A stretch of 64,000 nt of DNA from NCBI RefSeq assembly GCF_009720525.1, contig NZ_CP043930.1:3132501-3196500 (forward strand). Direction: 5' to 3'. Source of the stretch: Gimesia benthica (GTDB lineage Bacteria; Planctomycetota; Planctomycetia; Planctomycetales; Planctomycetaceae). Below, one piece after another: positions 46,158 to 56,558 of the stretch (within the stretch, counting starts at the first letter, position 1; every line of letters begins with the position of its first letter). The translations under genes were made by a program, and so were the position numbers. Under the pieces are notes generated by a model that worked only from the letters and a program-made list of their open reading frames with translations, was not told where the DNA came from and searched no databases.

Positions 46158-48121
46158 ATGCATCGCAGCCTCTGCTCCCGCTTTGTACCCGCGCTGGCAT
46201 TCTTCGCCTTACTATTATCTGCTCCCGTAATTCTCTCTGCCCAGGATGCACCTCCTGCAGATCGCAAGAAACTCGAAGCAGAACTTCAGGAACTGCAACA
46301 GCAGATTCAGGCACTTAAACAAAATCCCCAGATCGAACGCTCCCTGCTCGCCGACGTGGAAATTTATGGGAAAGCAGCAGAGTGGATTTTACGCCACAAG
46401 GAATTTTACAAACCACAGTACGTCAAAGAGACCTACCAGGTTCTTGAAACCGGACGCCAGCGAGCCAGCCAACTCGCAGCAGGCAAACCCGAGTGGACCG
46501 ATCCGAAGGGTACGGTGCTCTTCGGATACTACTCGAAGATCGATGGCTCCGTGCAACCGTATGCTTTGACCTTTCCTGCAGACTTCAAACAGAAGTCCAG
46601 CCAGCGCTGGCCCCTGCATGTGGAACTGCATGGTCGGGGAGGCAAACGCAACGAAGTCTTCTTTATCATGCATCCAAATGGCAGAGGACCGCGTAAAGAT
46701 CATGACTGGTTGCACCTCGATCCCTTTGGACGAACAGATAACGGTTGGCGCTGGAGTGGAGAAGTCGATGTACATGAAGCGATCGCCGATGTCAAAAAAC
46801 GTTTCCTGATCGACAAGCAGCGGATCACCCTGCGTGGCTTCTCCATGGGAGGCGCTGGTGCCTGGCATCTGGGACTGCATTATCCCTCTGAATGGTGCGG
46901 CGTGGGACCGGGAGCGGGCTTTGTCGATTTCTACCAGTATCAGAACCACAAAGAGAAACTGCCTCCCTATCAGGATAAAACTCTGCACATTTATGACTCC
47001 ATCGACTACGCCCTCAATGCTGCTGATGTTCCAGTCGTGACCTACGGAGGTGGAAAAGACAAGCAGCTGGTCTCGAGCACTCGGATGGTCGAAAAGGCTG
47101 AAGAACTGGATATCAAAATCCCCCTGTATATCAGCCCCGAGGCGGCACATCAGTCACGGATGCCCGCTTATCAGAATTTCCTTGCACAGCTGCTGAAGAT
47201 CTCCAAAGAGGGCCGCCCCGCCTGGCCGGGCCGCAAGCAGATCCGCTTTATTACATACACTCCCAAGTTCAATGAATGCGAATGGCTCAACATCGAAGAA
47301 CTGGACCAGATGTACGAGCCGACCACCGTCGAAGGGGGCTGGATGAGGAATCAGGAATTCTGGAGCTGACCACTGACAATGTGGCTGCCCTGTCTATCGC
47401 CCGTGATATCGCTCCCAAAGTCGAACTGGACGGGACCCTGCTTCCGTTGGAGTCGGCAGCCAGCGGACTGCTGCCTCAGGTCTACTTTGTCAAAAGTAAC
47501 AGCGGCTGGGATGTGCTCAAGTACGACGATTCCAAAGCCTTCATCGAAAACTCGAATCTACGCAAACGACGCAATCTGCAGGGGCCGATCGACGACGCCT
47601 TCACCCTGCCCTTTGTTTGCGTGAAAGGGACTGGCACTCCCTGGACTCCCGAACAACAGGCCTGGTCGCAATCCGTTCTCTCTCTTTTCGAGAAAGAATT
47701 CGACAAGTGGTTGCGAGGGAAGGTTCCCGTCATCACAGATAAAGAGGTTACTGATAAGACCATCGCCGACAAGAACCTGATTCTGTTCGGAGACCCTGGC
47801 TCCAATGCGTTGATCGCCAAAATGGTCGAAGACCTGCCGATCCAATGGTCGAAAGATCAGATCACCGTTAATGGGAAGACCTATGATACCAGGGACCATG
47901 GAGTTGCCCTGATTTATCCCAACCCACTGAATCCGACGCGGTATGTGGTCATCAATTCCGGGCATACCATGCATGAAAAAGATTTCCGCGCTTCCAATTC
48001 CTGGCTGTTCCCCAAGCTGGGTGATATTGCCGTCATCAAGTTCAAACAGCACAAAGATGGCAATTTCGAGAATGAAACGGTCTGGGCTGAACTCTTCGAC
48101 AGCAACTGGGAACTTCCCTGA
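46158..48121 (+). CDS. Secreted alpha/beta-hydrolase (PHB-depolymerase/prolyl-oligopeptidase-like), frameshifted
   Basis: A gene split into two frames: 46158-47369 (signal peptide to ...EGGWMRNQEFWS) and one ending at 48121. The first has a signal peptide ending in SAQ, a coiled coil (about 35-70), the oxyanion segment ELHGRGG and the nucleophile elbow GFSMGGAGAW. The second continues ELTTDNVAALSIARDIAPK and ends in a typical planctomycete C-terminal domain (INSGHTMHEKDF). Adding one G to the run at 47334-47338 joins EGG with LDEESGILELTTDN, giving 654 residues. The coded substrate is unknown. I therefore treat it as one gene. Confidence 0.85.
47334..47338 (+). other. Frameshift site in the secreted hydrolase gene (G5, expected G6)
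   Basis: In GAAGGGGGCTGG five G are present. Six would keep the frame open into the conserved C-terminal half. This is the second of three such sites in the window. Confidence 0.75.
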
Positions 48122-48499
48122 TTTCGAGATTCGTTTTTTTCTGTTAATCGAATCAGAGGCATGTCCGATGCGTTCTTTCCCCTCAAGGAGAGGACGCAGC
48201 GTATGCCACCTGCCAACCGCAAACCATTTCCAGACCATCACTTAAACGTAACACCCTCCCCGCGACTCCGCATTTTGCTCTGCGAAAAAGAGAGTGCCGA
48301 CAGTAGTTTCAACTTTCTTGAATCGATCTTGCTTCATTTCGCGATTTTTCATAAAAAACCGACTCCTGTCCCATCAGGGATCTGATCAGGATCAACTCTC
48401 ACTCAGATTCAATCACCTCCAAATCACAGTTTTACCCTTCTGCACCATCATCGTGCGACAGTTACTCCAGCCCTTCACCCCATGAAACCGGGCAGTATA
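48122..48499. other. Intergenic region without a recognisable gene
   Basis: About 378 bp between the hydrolase and the lipoprotein gene. A T-run (GTTTTTTTC) lies shortly after the hydrolase stop, preceded by a small GGGA-TCCC pairing, a weak terminator at best. No coding frame is convincing. Confidence 0.4.
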
Positions 48500-50251
48500 A
48501 TGAAACGATTTCGGCTCAGCACGGTCATCCCTGCTGTTCTACTTTCTCTATTGATGAGCGGATGTGCTTCCACATCAGGTACCAAGGCCGTGGCCTGGAA
48601 AGCACCTGTTGCGCCGTGGAACTGGGGAAAGTCCGCTTCTTCCGAAGAGAAATCTGAGAAAGCAGAAAAAGAAACGACAGCCGAAGAAGAAACAGCCGTT
48701 GCCAAAATAGACGGTGTGGAAATCGATAAAGAAACAGCAGTGGAACTCGGCAAGGAAGCTGGGGAACTCTTAACTCAACCAGAAAAGAAGCCGGCCAAAG
48801 TCACCACTCATAACGCCGAACTGCTGGCGTACATCCACGAAGAACTGAAAGACGCGACGCCAAAGGAACGATCTCAGTACCTGGCCAGTTTCAAGGGCGT
48901 CGATCCGGAAATGATCAAAAACATTCTGCGTACACGTAGAATGGTCAACAGTATGCAGGCACAACAGCTGGCCGAACACAAAACGACTCCGGCTGCTCCT
49001 GTGAATTTACCTGGCCTGGGACATACCCAGCCTGGTGGTTCTCCGGCTCCCAATTCAAGCCTGCCTCAAGTCGGTAATCAGCAGCCTGTCGTGCAACAGG
49101 CGAGTGCCCAGCAGATGGCTCCACCGGGGCAGATTACTCCCGGTAGCCAGCAGGTACAGCAAATTAACAACCCAGTTCAGCTGGGAACCCTGGAAACAGC
49201 AGGGAACAATCCGGAAGCAGGCCTCCCCGCTGTCGTTCCCGGTCAGCCACAAGGTTATTCCACATCAGAAACCATCAGCCAGGGCCTGAATCATATTCCC
49301 CTGGTTGGCCCTCTGAAAACAAAACTTTCGTCAGCGATCCATCAGGGGACGTCTGCGATTCAAAACGGGATTACTCGCACCAGTACGGCCTTCACCGGCC
49401 AGCAGAATCCAGCCGCACAACAACTGCCGGTCACGTCTACGAATCCACAAATGGCACCGGTCACGAATCCACAATCAGCCGAACTGGCTCCACAGATGGT
49501 CCCCCTGGCTGTAGCACAATCAGGTGCTTCGGCGCAAGATCAGTTACAGCAGTTGATCTCGGTTGCGGAATCAGAAATCGCTCAGCTTCAGCCAGGTTCG
49601 TCTCCCGAAGAAAAACAGAACTACATTGAGCGGCACGTTTACCTCCGCATGCTTTACCTGATGGCCGGACAGCACGAACGTGCCCTGGAAGCGATTCCGG
49701 GGATTGAACCAGCAGATCAGGAATTCTGGCAGCAGACCTTCTGGGCCGTGGCAAACTACTTTGATGAAGCCGCCATTCCAGATGTTGCCGATCGGGCCAC
49801 TCAAACAGTGACCCAGCTCCGTCAGGCAACCGCCCGCCTGCAGGAAAAGGCAAACCTGAAACTCAAGAATGTCGCCTTCTGCCACAAGATCAGCAGTTTT
49901 GGAAGTTACGAACGCTTCGAGCGTGATGAATACACGCCTGGTCGCCCCGTACTGGTTTATTCAGAAATTGAAAACTTTACGAGCGAACTGACCGCAGACG
50001 GCATGTACCGTACGCTGTTAAAGTCAAAGATCCAGATCTTCAAAGCGGGTACCAACGGTGATCTTGTAGCAGAGATCCCCTTCGATACAACCGAGGATCT
50101 CTGCCGCAATGTACGTAAGGATTACTTCCACAGTTATAAATTTGAGATCCCCCGCAATATTTCGCTCGGGCCTCACATCATGAAACTGACTGTGGAAGAT
50201 GAAATCAGCCAGAAGGTAGCCACTTACTCTCAAAACTTCACGGTGCGATAA
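48500..50251 (+). CDS. Large lipoprotein of unknown function
   Basis: A 583-residue protein from ATG 48500 (ATG 48482 also possible). The signal peptide has the lipobox MSGC (LLMSGC). After the Cys there is an acidic Lys/Glu stretch (SEEKSEKAEKETT), then a helical part, a long Gln/Pro/Asn-rich linker (about 165-330), a helical domain near 350-450 (DQLQQLISVAESEIAQLQPG, YLRMLYLMAGQHERALEAIPG) and a beta-rich C-terminal domain of about 110 residues (GRPVLVYSEIENFT, SLGPHIMKLTVEDE). I do not recognise the family. The next gene, scpB, starts 7 bp downstream. Confidence 0.75.
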   Translation: MKRFRLSTVIPAVLLSLLMSGCASTSGTKAVAWKAPVAPWNWGKSASSEEKSEKAEKETTAEEETAVAKIDGVEIDKETAVELGKEAGELLTQPEKKPAKVTTHNAELLAYIHEELKDATPKERSQYLASFKGVDPEMIKNILRTRRMVNSMQAQQLAEHKTTPAAPVNLPGLGHTQPGGSPAPNSSLPQVGNQQPVVQQASAQQMAPPGQITPGSQQVQQINNPVQLGTLETAGNNPEAGLPAVVPGQPQGYSTSETISQGLNHIPLVGPLKTKLSSAIHQGTSAIQNGITRTSTAFTGQQNPAAQQLPVTSTNPQMAPVTNPQSAELAPQMVPLAVAQSGASAQDQLQQLISVAESEIAQLQPGSSPEEKQNYIERHVYLRMLYLMAGQHERALEAIPGIEPADQEFWQQTFWAVANYFDEAAIPDVADRATQTVTQLRQATARLQEKANLKLKNVAFCHKISSFGSYERFERDEYTPGRPVLVYSEIENFTSELTADGMYRTLLKSKIQIFKAGTNGDLVAEIPFDTTEDLCRNVRKDYFHSYKFEIPRNISLGPHIMKLTVEDEISQKVATYSQNFTVR

Positions 50252-50258
50252 GCTTCAT

Positions 50259-51149
50259 ATGTTTCCCGGACCAGCATCTCACCATCACGCCTGCGGCCTC
50301 GTAACCCCCAAAAACACATCGCTGGCCGATTCCGTTTTTCAAGAAATTCCAGCGCGCGGATTTCTCTGGAATTTTCAGACACGGTCTGAGCAATCCAGCA
50401 GTCTGCTGTTTGCGACTGATCAGGAAGTGGATACACGCCGCAGTCTGAAAATGGCAAAAGTTGAAGCGGTACTCTTTGTGGCAGATGGTGCGCTCTCTAC
50501 AAGAAAGATTGCCCAACTGGCCACCCTGGCCAATGCCAAGGAAGCCAAAGAGCTCATCGACCAGCTCAATGACGCACTGGCGGCCAGCCAGTCTGCGTTT
50601 CACATCAAGCGAGTCGCCACCGGTTACCGCATGATGACGCATCCCCAGTTCTCGTTCTGGCTCAACAAACTTCATCAGCGACAGGCGGCTCTCAAACTCT
50701 CCCCACCCGCCATGGAGACACTGGCGATCGTCGTTTATCGCCAGCCCATTACCCGCGCAGACATTGAATCGGTTCGTGGCGTCCAGAGTGCCGAAATGTT
50801 GAAGCAGTTGATGGACCGCGGCCTGGTTCGTATCGGCGGTAAAGACGACTCACTCGGCCGTCCTTTCCTGTATGAAACCACACGCAAGTTTCTGGAAATC
50901 TTCGGCTTGAAAAATCTGGAAGATCTCCCCATGGCCGAAATGCTCCGTCCCACTCCTGAGGAGCCGGTGAAAGCCGTGACGGAAGAGACCAAGGAGGAAA
51001 CGGAAGACACCAGTGAGTCCGAAGAAGTCGATGAACTCTCGACTGATGCCGAAGAGCAGACAGAAGAAATTTCCGACGTCGAAGAGTCTGATTCTTTCGA
51101 AGACTTTGAGGATGAAGATTCAGAAGACGAAGACCGCGAAGCTGCCTGA
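50259..51149 (+). CDS. scpB: Segregation and condensation protein B, with N- and C-terminal extensions
   Basis: A 296-residue ScpB, part of the SMC-ScpAB chromosome-condensing complex. The two winged-helix units (about 66-225; VEAVLFVADGALSTRKIAQLA, METLAIVVYRQPITRADIESVRGV, GRPFLYETTRKFLEIFGL) are intact. An N-terminal extension of about 64 residues precedes the usual start (MAKVEAVLF at 50451). The tail after residue 230 is strongly acidic and low complexity (Glu/Asp/Ser). Similar extensions occur in other planctomycete ScpB proteins, so I keep the long form. Confidence 0.88.
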   Translation: MFPGPASHHHACGLVTPKNTSLADSVFQEIPARGFLWNFQTRSEQSSSLLFATDQEVDTRRSLKMAKVEAVLFVADGALSTRKIAQLATLANAKEAKELIDQLNDALAASQSAFHIKRVATGYRMMTHPQFSFWLNKLHQRQAALKLSPPAMETLAIVVYRQPITRADIESVRGVQSAEMLKQLMDRGLVRIGGKDDSLGRPFLYETTRKFLEIFGLKNLEDLPMAEMLRPTPEEPVKAVTEETKEETEDTSESEEVDELSTDAEEQTEEISDVEESDSFEDFEDEDSEDEDREAA

Positions 51150-51158
51150 ACCAGCCTG

Positions 51159-53839
51159 TTAGCGCACCCGTGTCTTCTGACCCTTATGCGCCTTCTGAGT
51201 CACAGGTTCCTGTGCTTCCCAGTTCTCTCCCACTGTCCAGCGGTAGTTTAGAATGCGGCGGCCATTCACCTGCTCTGCCCGAATCCAGAGTTCTTTCCCT
51301 TTGAGCCGATCCGCATTCGGCAGGTAATACAGCTTCCGGTCCTGTCCGTTTTTGAGCTCAGTAATAAAACGCTGCATCCGCTTCATGCTGGGAATGAACA
51401 GACTGCAACGGAACTGCAGTGTTTCCAGAGGCGAGGTGTTATTCACGATGATCTGTTCGATCTCCAGAACATTCCCCTCGAGTTTTCGATCCGTGACCTT
51501 GATCACAATATCCCCCAGCCCGACATGATAAGGGCGATGCACGCGAATCGAGTACTTTCGCTCGGCAAAAATATCAAAGTCAATCGACACATCCTTCTTC
51601 CCCAGGCTCGCATTCGTGGGGAGTGTCATGAACGTCTCCAGACGGAAATCTTCTCCGGTGCCGGCGTTAAACGTCCACTCTCGCGGTTCAACTTCCCAGC
51701 CTTTGGGAACATTCAACACTGCCTTACCCTGCACACTCTGGCTAAACGTATTCTTTCCCAGAACCGCATCTGCATGCCCGCCATATTCACTCTTAGACTT
51801 CCCTTTCTCAAACTGAGCAGCCAGTCTCCAGTATGCGACCTGCTGATTGCATTTACGCAGGATAATCGGAGAACGGGTCACCAGCAGCTTATGACGGCGG
51901 GTCGTTTCATCCCGCTCCAGCAAGATCCGTTTCCCCCAGACATCGGTAGCATAGGCATTCTCTCCCAGATAGATTTCCTCCTCCGTGGGCTCCTCATTCC
52001 AGACTACCGCGATCGCTTCCTGATCTCGTGCGAATACGAAATTCGAACTCTTATTGGGCATGTTGAAACTGCCGATGTACTTCGCTCCCTGTAATGCCAG
52101 CGACACTGTTCGCCAGGGGAGAAATAACAGCGTGGGAGAACCGTTCTGATTGAGCAGACCATGCTGCTCATCGAAAACAGACGAAGCAAAAATTGCATCC
52201 GCGCCCATGTATTTCGCGGTCACCATTCGTTTGACCAGATCAATGGCCCGTTCCTCAGGTTCGTACCCGGTTTTCGGTAGAGGCGTAAGTGTGACCCAGT
52301 GCGGCCCCATACCAGATCCCAGCTTCACCTTTTGTAGCTCTACTGCCAGTTCCGCCGCATTGAGACGCTCCTCATTATTGATCGCAACAAAGCTGTGAGT
52401 CATATGATTGTCAGGCAGCGGCGTTTTCCAGTCCCAGTGAATGCCGACATGCGTATCTCGACCGATCAGATCCAGTTGCGATTTGACATTCTTCAACGTC
52501 TCGGTCAGATTTTGCATTCCGATAAAGCTTTTGTCTTCATCTCCCCCAGCTGCCAGTAATTGACCAGCGAAGTGTATCGAGCAAATACCTCTTCGAGTGA
52601 AGGAGACCAGAAACTGGCGGGCATCGTGAATATTCCGCTGACCCCCTGCCAGTCTTTAGCGAACTGCGAGCGTAAATCACGAGGGGGATGATTTAACAAA
52701 CCAATGGGAGTAATACCCCGATTGGAAAACTGATCCAGCATTTCCGCAATCCGACTGGGATGGTGAATGTCTGCAGAAGCCATGACGTTCCAGAGCGGGA
52801 ATTTAATCCAGTTGATTCCTGCCTGCGCTGCGATATCAGGCAGCTCTGATATAGGTAACTGGTCATGTTCTTCAGAAATCGCCCAGCCGAACTCGCCCTG
52901 GGGACGGGGATTCACAAGATCAATCACGGCAAAGGAAGTTTTCTTTTCCAGAATCGCTTTTTCGTCCCGAACCAGTTTGGAACGGACTTCATAAAAGCCA
53001 TACTCCATCGGTTTCAGTCGCCAGACCTCGGTATGATTATTCCCATCGAGCAACCTGCTGTTGGGGGCCCCCTTGACATCATCGGGGTCGGTGACCAGAT
53101 CCAATGCTGAACTCGCAATTTTCCGGTTTGAGCTGTCAATCAGCTCCAGGTCGAGGCGATATTTGTTCTTGGGGTTTAAACCACTGATCCGGCTGCTCAC
53201 CCGGATCTCTGCATCGTGATCGACAAAATGGCGATGATAGTTATTCAGGATATCCAGCTGTGGCAGACTGCCGACCCACAAATCATCGAACCAGATGTCA
53301 CCGGAAATATCTTTCAGGTTATTATGAGCCACATGACAGCCGATTACGATAAACCGCACATTGGGATCAGGGGTCAGCGGTCCCAGCGTTACTTCCACCC
53401 AATCCTGGTGGGTCCCTGTCACAGGTCGGCTCACAAAATGTTGAACCCGTTGTCGCTTATGATCCAGAAATGAGATCGAGACCATGGCTGCATCGTACTT
53501 GAGTCGCTGAGTTTTTATATAACCGCGAAAGACGTATGCATGATCCCCATCGATCTTCTGTGGAGGTGAATAGATCGTGGCGTGGCCACCGTTCACGCCG
53601 ATATGCAGACTCTGAGATCCCGTGCGTCCCTGATTTCGGTCGATGCTGACTTGTACATACTGTGGATATCCCGGCCCTTTTCGCCGCGACCAGTCGTCCG
53701 GCAGGTCATCGAAATCACGGTCCTGGTCCGTCTCAAATGAGTATGAGAGAATAGGGAGCGTATCTTCCACGAGATTACCCTCTACGGGTAAACCGTTCAG
53801 CAACGCAAGGTAGCAGGTAAGAAGCGATGACAGTATCAT
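51159..53839 (-). CDS. Secreted TIM-barrel protein, probable glycoside hydrolase-like, frameshifted
   Basis: One gene read in two frames: 53839-52505 (signal peptide MILSSLLTCYLALLNGLPV, carbohydrate-binding-like beta domain, start of a barrel with PQGEFGWAISEEHDQ and GINWIKFPLWNVM) and 52517-51159 (MQNLTETLKNVKSQL to ...KTRVR). The first ends YWQLGEMKTKALSECKI. Adding one G (C on the plus strand) at 52543-52547 gives YWQLGGDEDKSFIGMQNLTE and joins both parts, about 893 residues. The pattern of beta-sandwich domain, barrel and C-terminal beta domain resembles a glycoside hydrolase, but I cannot name a family. The start at 53839 has CGGGAAA upstream; ATG 53884 is possible. Confidence 0.75.
52543..52547 (-). 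other. Frameshift site in the barrel protein gene (C5 on plus strand, expected C6)
   Basis: Plus strand CTCCCCCAG (minus CTGGGGGAG). One more base restores the single frame. This is the third site of the same kind. Confidence 0.75.
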
Positions 53840-54067
53840 GGAATTTCCCGGGTGATTTCGAGGCTCTCTCTCATAATCGACCATTTTTTGAGGGATTCTC
53901 TATCGGGAACCCGGCTGGGAATCCTGTTTTTTCAATCCGGTTCCCTGAACGCCGGGAGATCATTCTTTTTTCACATCCGGTTAGATAAACTTTGCCAGTC
54001 GCACGAATTGCTGCATTTATCCGACTCAGTTAAAATACCCGTTTCGCGTTTTGTTTTAAGGTACAAC

Positions 54068-54850
54068 ATGTCTCGTCTGAAACTCGCCGTTGCCACCCGC
54101 TGCTTCGGCATGCCGATCAGGAACGCTATCAAAACAGCGGCCCGCATCGGAGCCCGCGGGATTCAACTTGATGTACAACAGGAAGTCACTCCATCCTCTT
54201 TCGGGGCTTCTGGAGACCGTCAGTTTCGTAAACTGCTGGAAGAGTTCAATCTCAGCCTCGCTTCATTCAGGATGCCTGCCCGGGGCGCCCTGGTCGACCC
54301 GGAATTCCTGGACCAGAGAGTGTCACAAATCCGCGCAGCCCTGGAATTCGCCTGGCGGTTGCAGGCACCATCCCTGATTATTCATCCGGGGCTCATTCAG
54401 ACAGATGAAGGAGGGAACTTTACTCTTATCTGTGAAGTACTCAACGATCTTGTGCGCTTTTCGAATCATATTGGTACCGAACTCTGTATCGCTTGTGGAA
54501 AGAATTCCCCTGCCGTCATGCGTGATCTGGTCTCCCGGGTCAACGCCGGCTTCCTGGGTATCGAACTCGACCCAGCCGACATGGTCCTCAATAACCATAA
54601 TCCGGAAAAAACAATCCGTGAACTACATCCCTGGATTCGCGCCTACCGTCTGCGTGATGCCGTTCGTGAAATGGATACCGACGGCCAGGAAGTTCCTCTG
54701 GGCAGGGGTATGGTCATGTGGGACCAGTTCCTGCCTCTGGTCTGGGAAACCGCTTATCAGGGCTGGCTCGCCGTGGATCGCACGCAGGGCGACCAGCGGA
54801 TAGAGGACTGTCGGCGGGGAATCGATTACCTCAATACAATCCTTCCCTGA
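54068..54850 (+). CDS. Sugar phosphate isomerase/epimerase-like TIM barrel protein
   Basis: A 260-residue AP-endonuclease-2-type barrel (xylose isomerase-like). ATG 54068 gives the usual start MSRLKLAVATRCFG; an upstream frame to 53852 is not supported. Segments include ARIGARGIQLDVQ, SLIIHPGLI, LGIELDPADMVL and IRAYRLRDAV. The metal-ligand pattern is not fully recognisable, and the substrate is not known. The xseA gene follows by 34 bp. Confidence 0.82.
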   Translation: MSRLKLAVATRCFGMPIRNAIKTAARIGARGIQLDVQQEVTPSSFGASGDRQFRKLLEEFNLSLASFRMPARGALVDPEFLDQRVSQIRAALEFAWRLQAPSLIIHPGLIQTDEGGNFTLICEVLNDLVRFSNHIGTELCIACGKNSPAVMRDLVSRVNAGFLGIELDPADMVLNNHNPEKTIRELHPWIRAYRLRDAVREMDTDGQEVPLGRGMVMWDQFLPLVWETAYQGWLAVDRTQGDQRIEDCRRGIDYLNTILP

Positions 54851-54884
54851 TCGCCATTGAATTTTAACCCGATAAAGCATTTGT

Positions 54885-56126
54885 ATGTCTCTTCTGGAAC
54901 CTGAAATTCTGTCGGTGACCGAAACCACTCGACAGATTAAAAATCTGATTGAAGCCAACTTCCCGTACACCTGGGTGATTGGTGAAATTTCCAACTGCAC
55001 GGTGGCCCGTTCCGGGCACATCTATCTGACACTCAAAGACGACAATGCACAGCTGCGTGCTGTCATCTGGAAACGAACTGCGTCCCGACTCAAGTTTCAG
55101 ATTGAGGACGGCATGGAAGTGGTAGCCGCTGGTCCGATTGAACTTTATCAGGCACGCGGCACTTACCAGCTCAACATCGAACAGCTACTCCCCCAGGGGG
55201 TCGGCGCGCTGGAACTCGCGTTTCGCCAGATGCAGGAAAAACTGGCCGCTGAGGGTCTTTTCAATCCGGAACACAAACAGCCAATCCCCCGCTTCCCCCG
55301 GAAGATTGCACTGGTAACCAGTCCTACCAGCGCCGCAGTTCGCGATATGCTGCAGGTGATCACCCGCCGCTGGAAGGCCGCTGACATTGTCATCGTCCCG
55401 GTGGCCGTGCAGGGAGAAGGGGCTGCCGAGCAGATCGCTGCCGGGATTGAAGTCGCTGCTCAACTTCCAGGGGTCGACACCATTATTACCGGACGCGGAG
55501 GGGGCAGCCTGGAAGATCTCTGGGCCTTCAACGAAGAGGTGGTCGCCCGCGCCATCTTCGACTGTACGATTCCCATTATCAGTGCCGTCGGTCATGAAAT
55601 TGACATCAGCATCGCCGACCTGGTAGCTGACCGCCGCGCCCTGACTCCCAGTGAAGCCGCCGAGCTGGCTGTTCCCCTGCAAACCGATGTCCTGGCGACG
55701 CTCTCTCACTGGAGAGGTCAACTCGCGACCAACCTGAAGCAGCGTGCCCGACAGATTCGCCTGCAACTGGATTCCCTCGCGGGACGTCCCGCGCTGACAC
55801 GCCCCATGGATCTGATTCACAATCGGGCTTCCCAGCTGGATGAACTGGACCGGCGTCTGAAACGCAGTACCCGCGAACTGGTCAGCCGACTTCAGTCCGA
55901 GACCCGTCATCTGGCATCATCACTGGAAGCGCTCAGTCCCCTGAAAGTTCTGAGCCGCGGATATAGTATCACACGTCGCGGAGCAGAATCGAAAGCGTCT
56001 ACACCGGAAATCGTCAAATCAGTCGATCAACTGCAACCGGGCGACACGATCACCACGAAACTTTCTGATGGGAGCATCACCAGTCAGGTTCAGGAGTTAC
56101 ACCCAGATCCGGAAGAAGCTTCCTGA
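54885..56126 (+). CDS. xseA: Exodeoxyribonuclease VII large subunit
   Basis: A 413-residue nuclease subunit acting with XseB on single-stranded DNA. It has the OB-fold segment (TYVWVIGEIS-like YTWVIGEISNCTVARSGHIYLTLKD), IALVTSPTSAAVRDMLQVITRR, ITGRGGGSLEDLWAFNEE and SAVGHEIDISIADLVADRRALTPSEAAE, then a coiled coil. xseB follows after 57 bp. The C-terminal region has the LSRGYSITRR motif of the family. Confidence 0.96.
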   Translation: MSLLEPEILSVTETTRQIKNLIEANFPYTWVIGEISNCTVARSGHIYLTLKDDNAQLRAVIWKRTASRLKFQIEDGMEVVAAGPIELYQARGTYQLNIEQLLPQGVGALELAFRQMQEKLAAEGLFNPEHKQPIPRFPRKIALVTSPTSAAVRDMLQVITRRWKAADIVIVPVAVQGEGAAEQIAAGIEVAAQLPGVDTIITGRGGGSLEDLWAFNEEVVARAIFDCTIPIISAVGHEIDISIADLVADRRALTPSEAAELAVPLQTDVLATLSHWRGQLATNLKQRARQIRLQLDSLAGRPALTRPMDLIHNRASQLDELDRRLKRSTRELVSRLQSETRHLASSLEALSPLKVLSRGYSITRRGAESKASTPEIVKSVDQLQPGDTITTKLSDGSITSQVQELHPDPEEAS

Positions 56127-56183
56127 GCTCCCCTGAATCCTGTTGAATATCGAAAACCATTATTTGCATAAAGATCTGATCAC

Positions 56184-56534
56184 ATGGCCAAGAAAAAAAG
56201 TACGAAAGAACAAACAGAAGAACCTCTGTTCGAAGAATCGCTGACCGAGCTGCAGGAAATCGTGAGCACACTTGAGTCAGGCACTGCCGGCCTGGAAGAA
56301 TCGATGGAACAGTTTGAGCGCGGCGTAAAGCTGCTCCGCTCCTGTTACCAGCGACTCGAAACTGCTGAGCAGAAAATTGAAATTCTGACCCGCGTTGACG
56401 AAGACGGCAATCCGGTGCTGGAAGAATTTGACTCCACTGCATCGGTCGATACAAAAGGGCCGACAAAAAAAACGGGCAAAAGAAAGAGCATTTCCAGCAA
56501 GGACGAGGACGATCAGGATCGGACCCTGTTTTAA
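56184..56534 (+). CDS. xseB: Exodeoxyribonuclease VII small subunit
   Basis: A 116-residue XseB. The helical core is LFEESLTELQEIVSTLESGTAGLEESMEQFERGVKLLRSCYQRLETAEQKIEIL-type (about 15-70). A basic, Ser/Lys-rich tail of about 40 residues follows, which is longer than usual. It forms a complex with XseA. The coaX gene begins 24 bp downstream. Confidence 0.93.
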   Translation: MAKKKSTKEQTEEPLFEESLTELQEIVSTLESGTAGLEESMEQFERGVKLLRSCYQRLETAEQKIEILTRVDEDGNPVLEEFDSTASVDTKGPTKKTGKRKSISSKDEDDQDRTLF

Positions 56535-56558
56535 ACCGGAAATACAAAGAAGACGCGC

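Noticed and set aside
44315..53839. Programmed -1 or +1 frameshifting in three genes
   Set aside because: Five-G runs with no slippery heptamer plus downstream structure do not match known programmed sites, and the same event in three unrelated genes fits sequence error better.
53852..54067. N-terminal extension of the isomerase-like barrel gene
   Set aside because: It is hydrophobic and odd in composition, overlaps the start region of the divergent gene, and the family normally starts at 54068.
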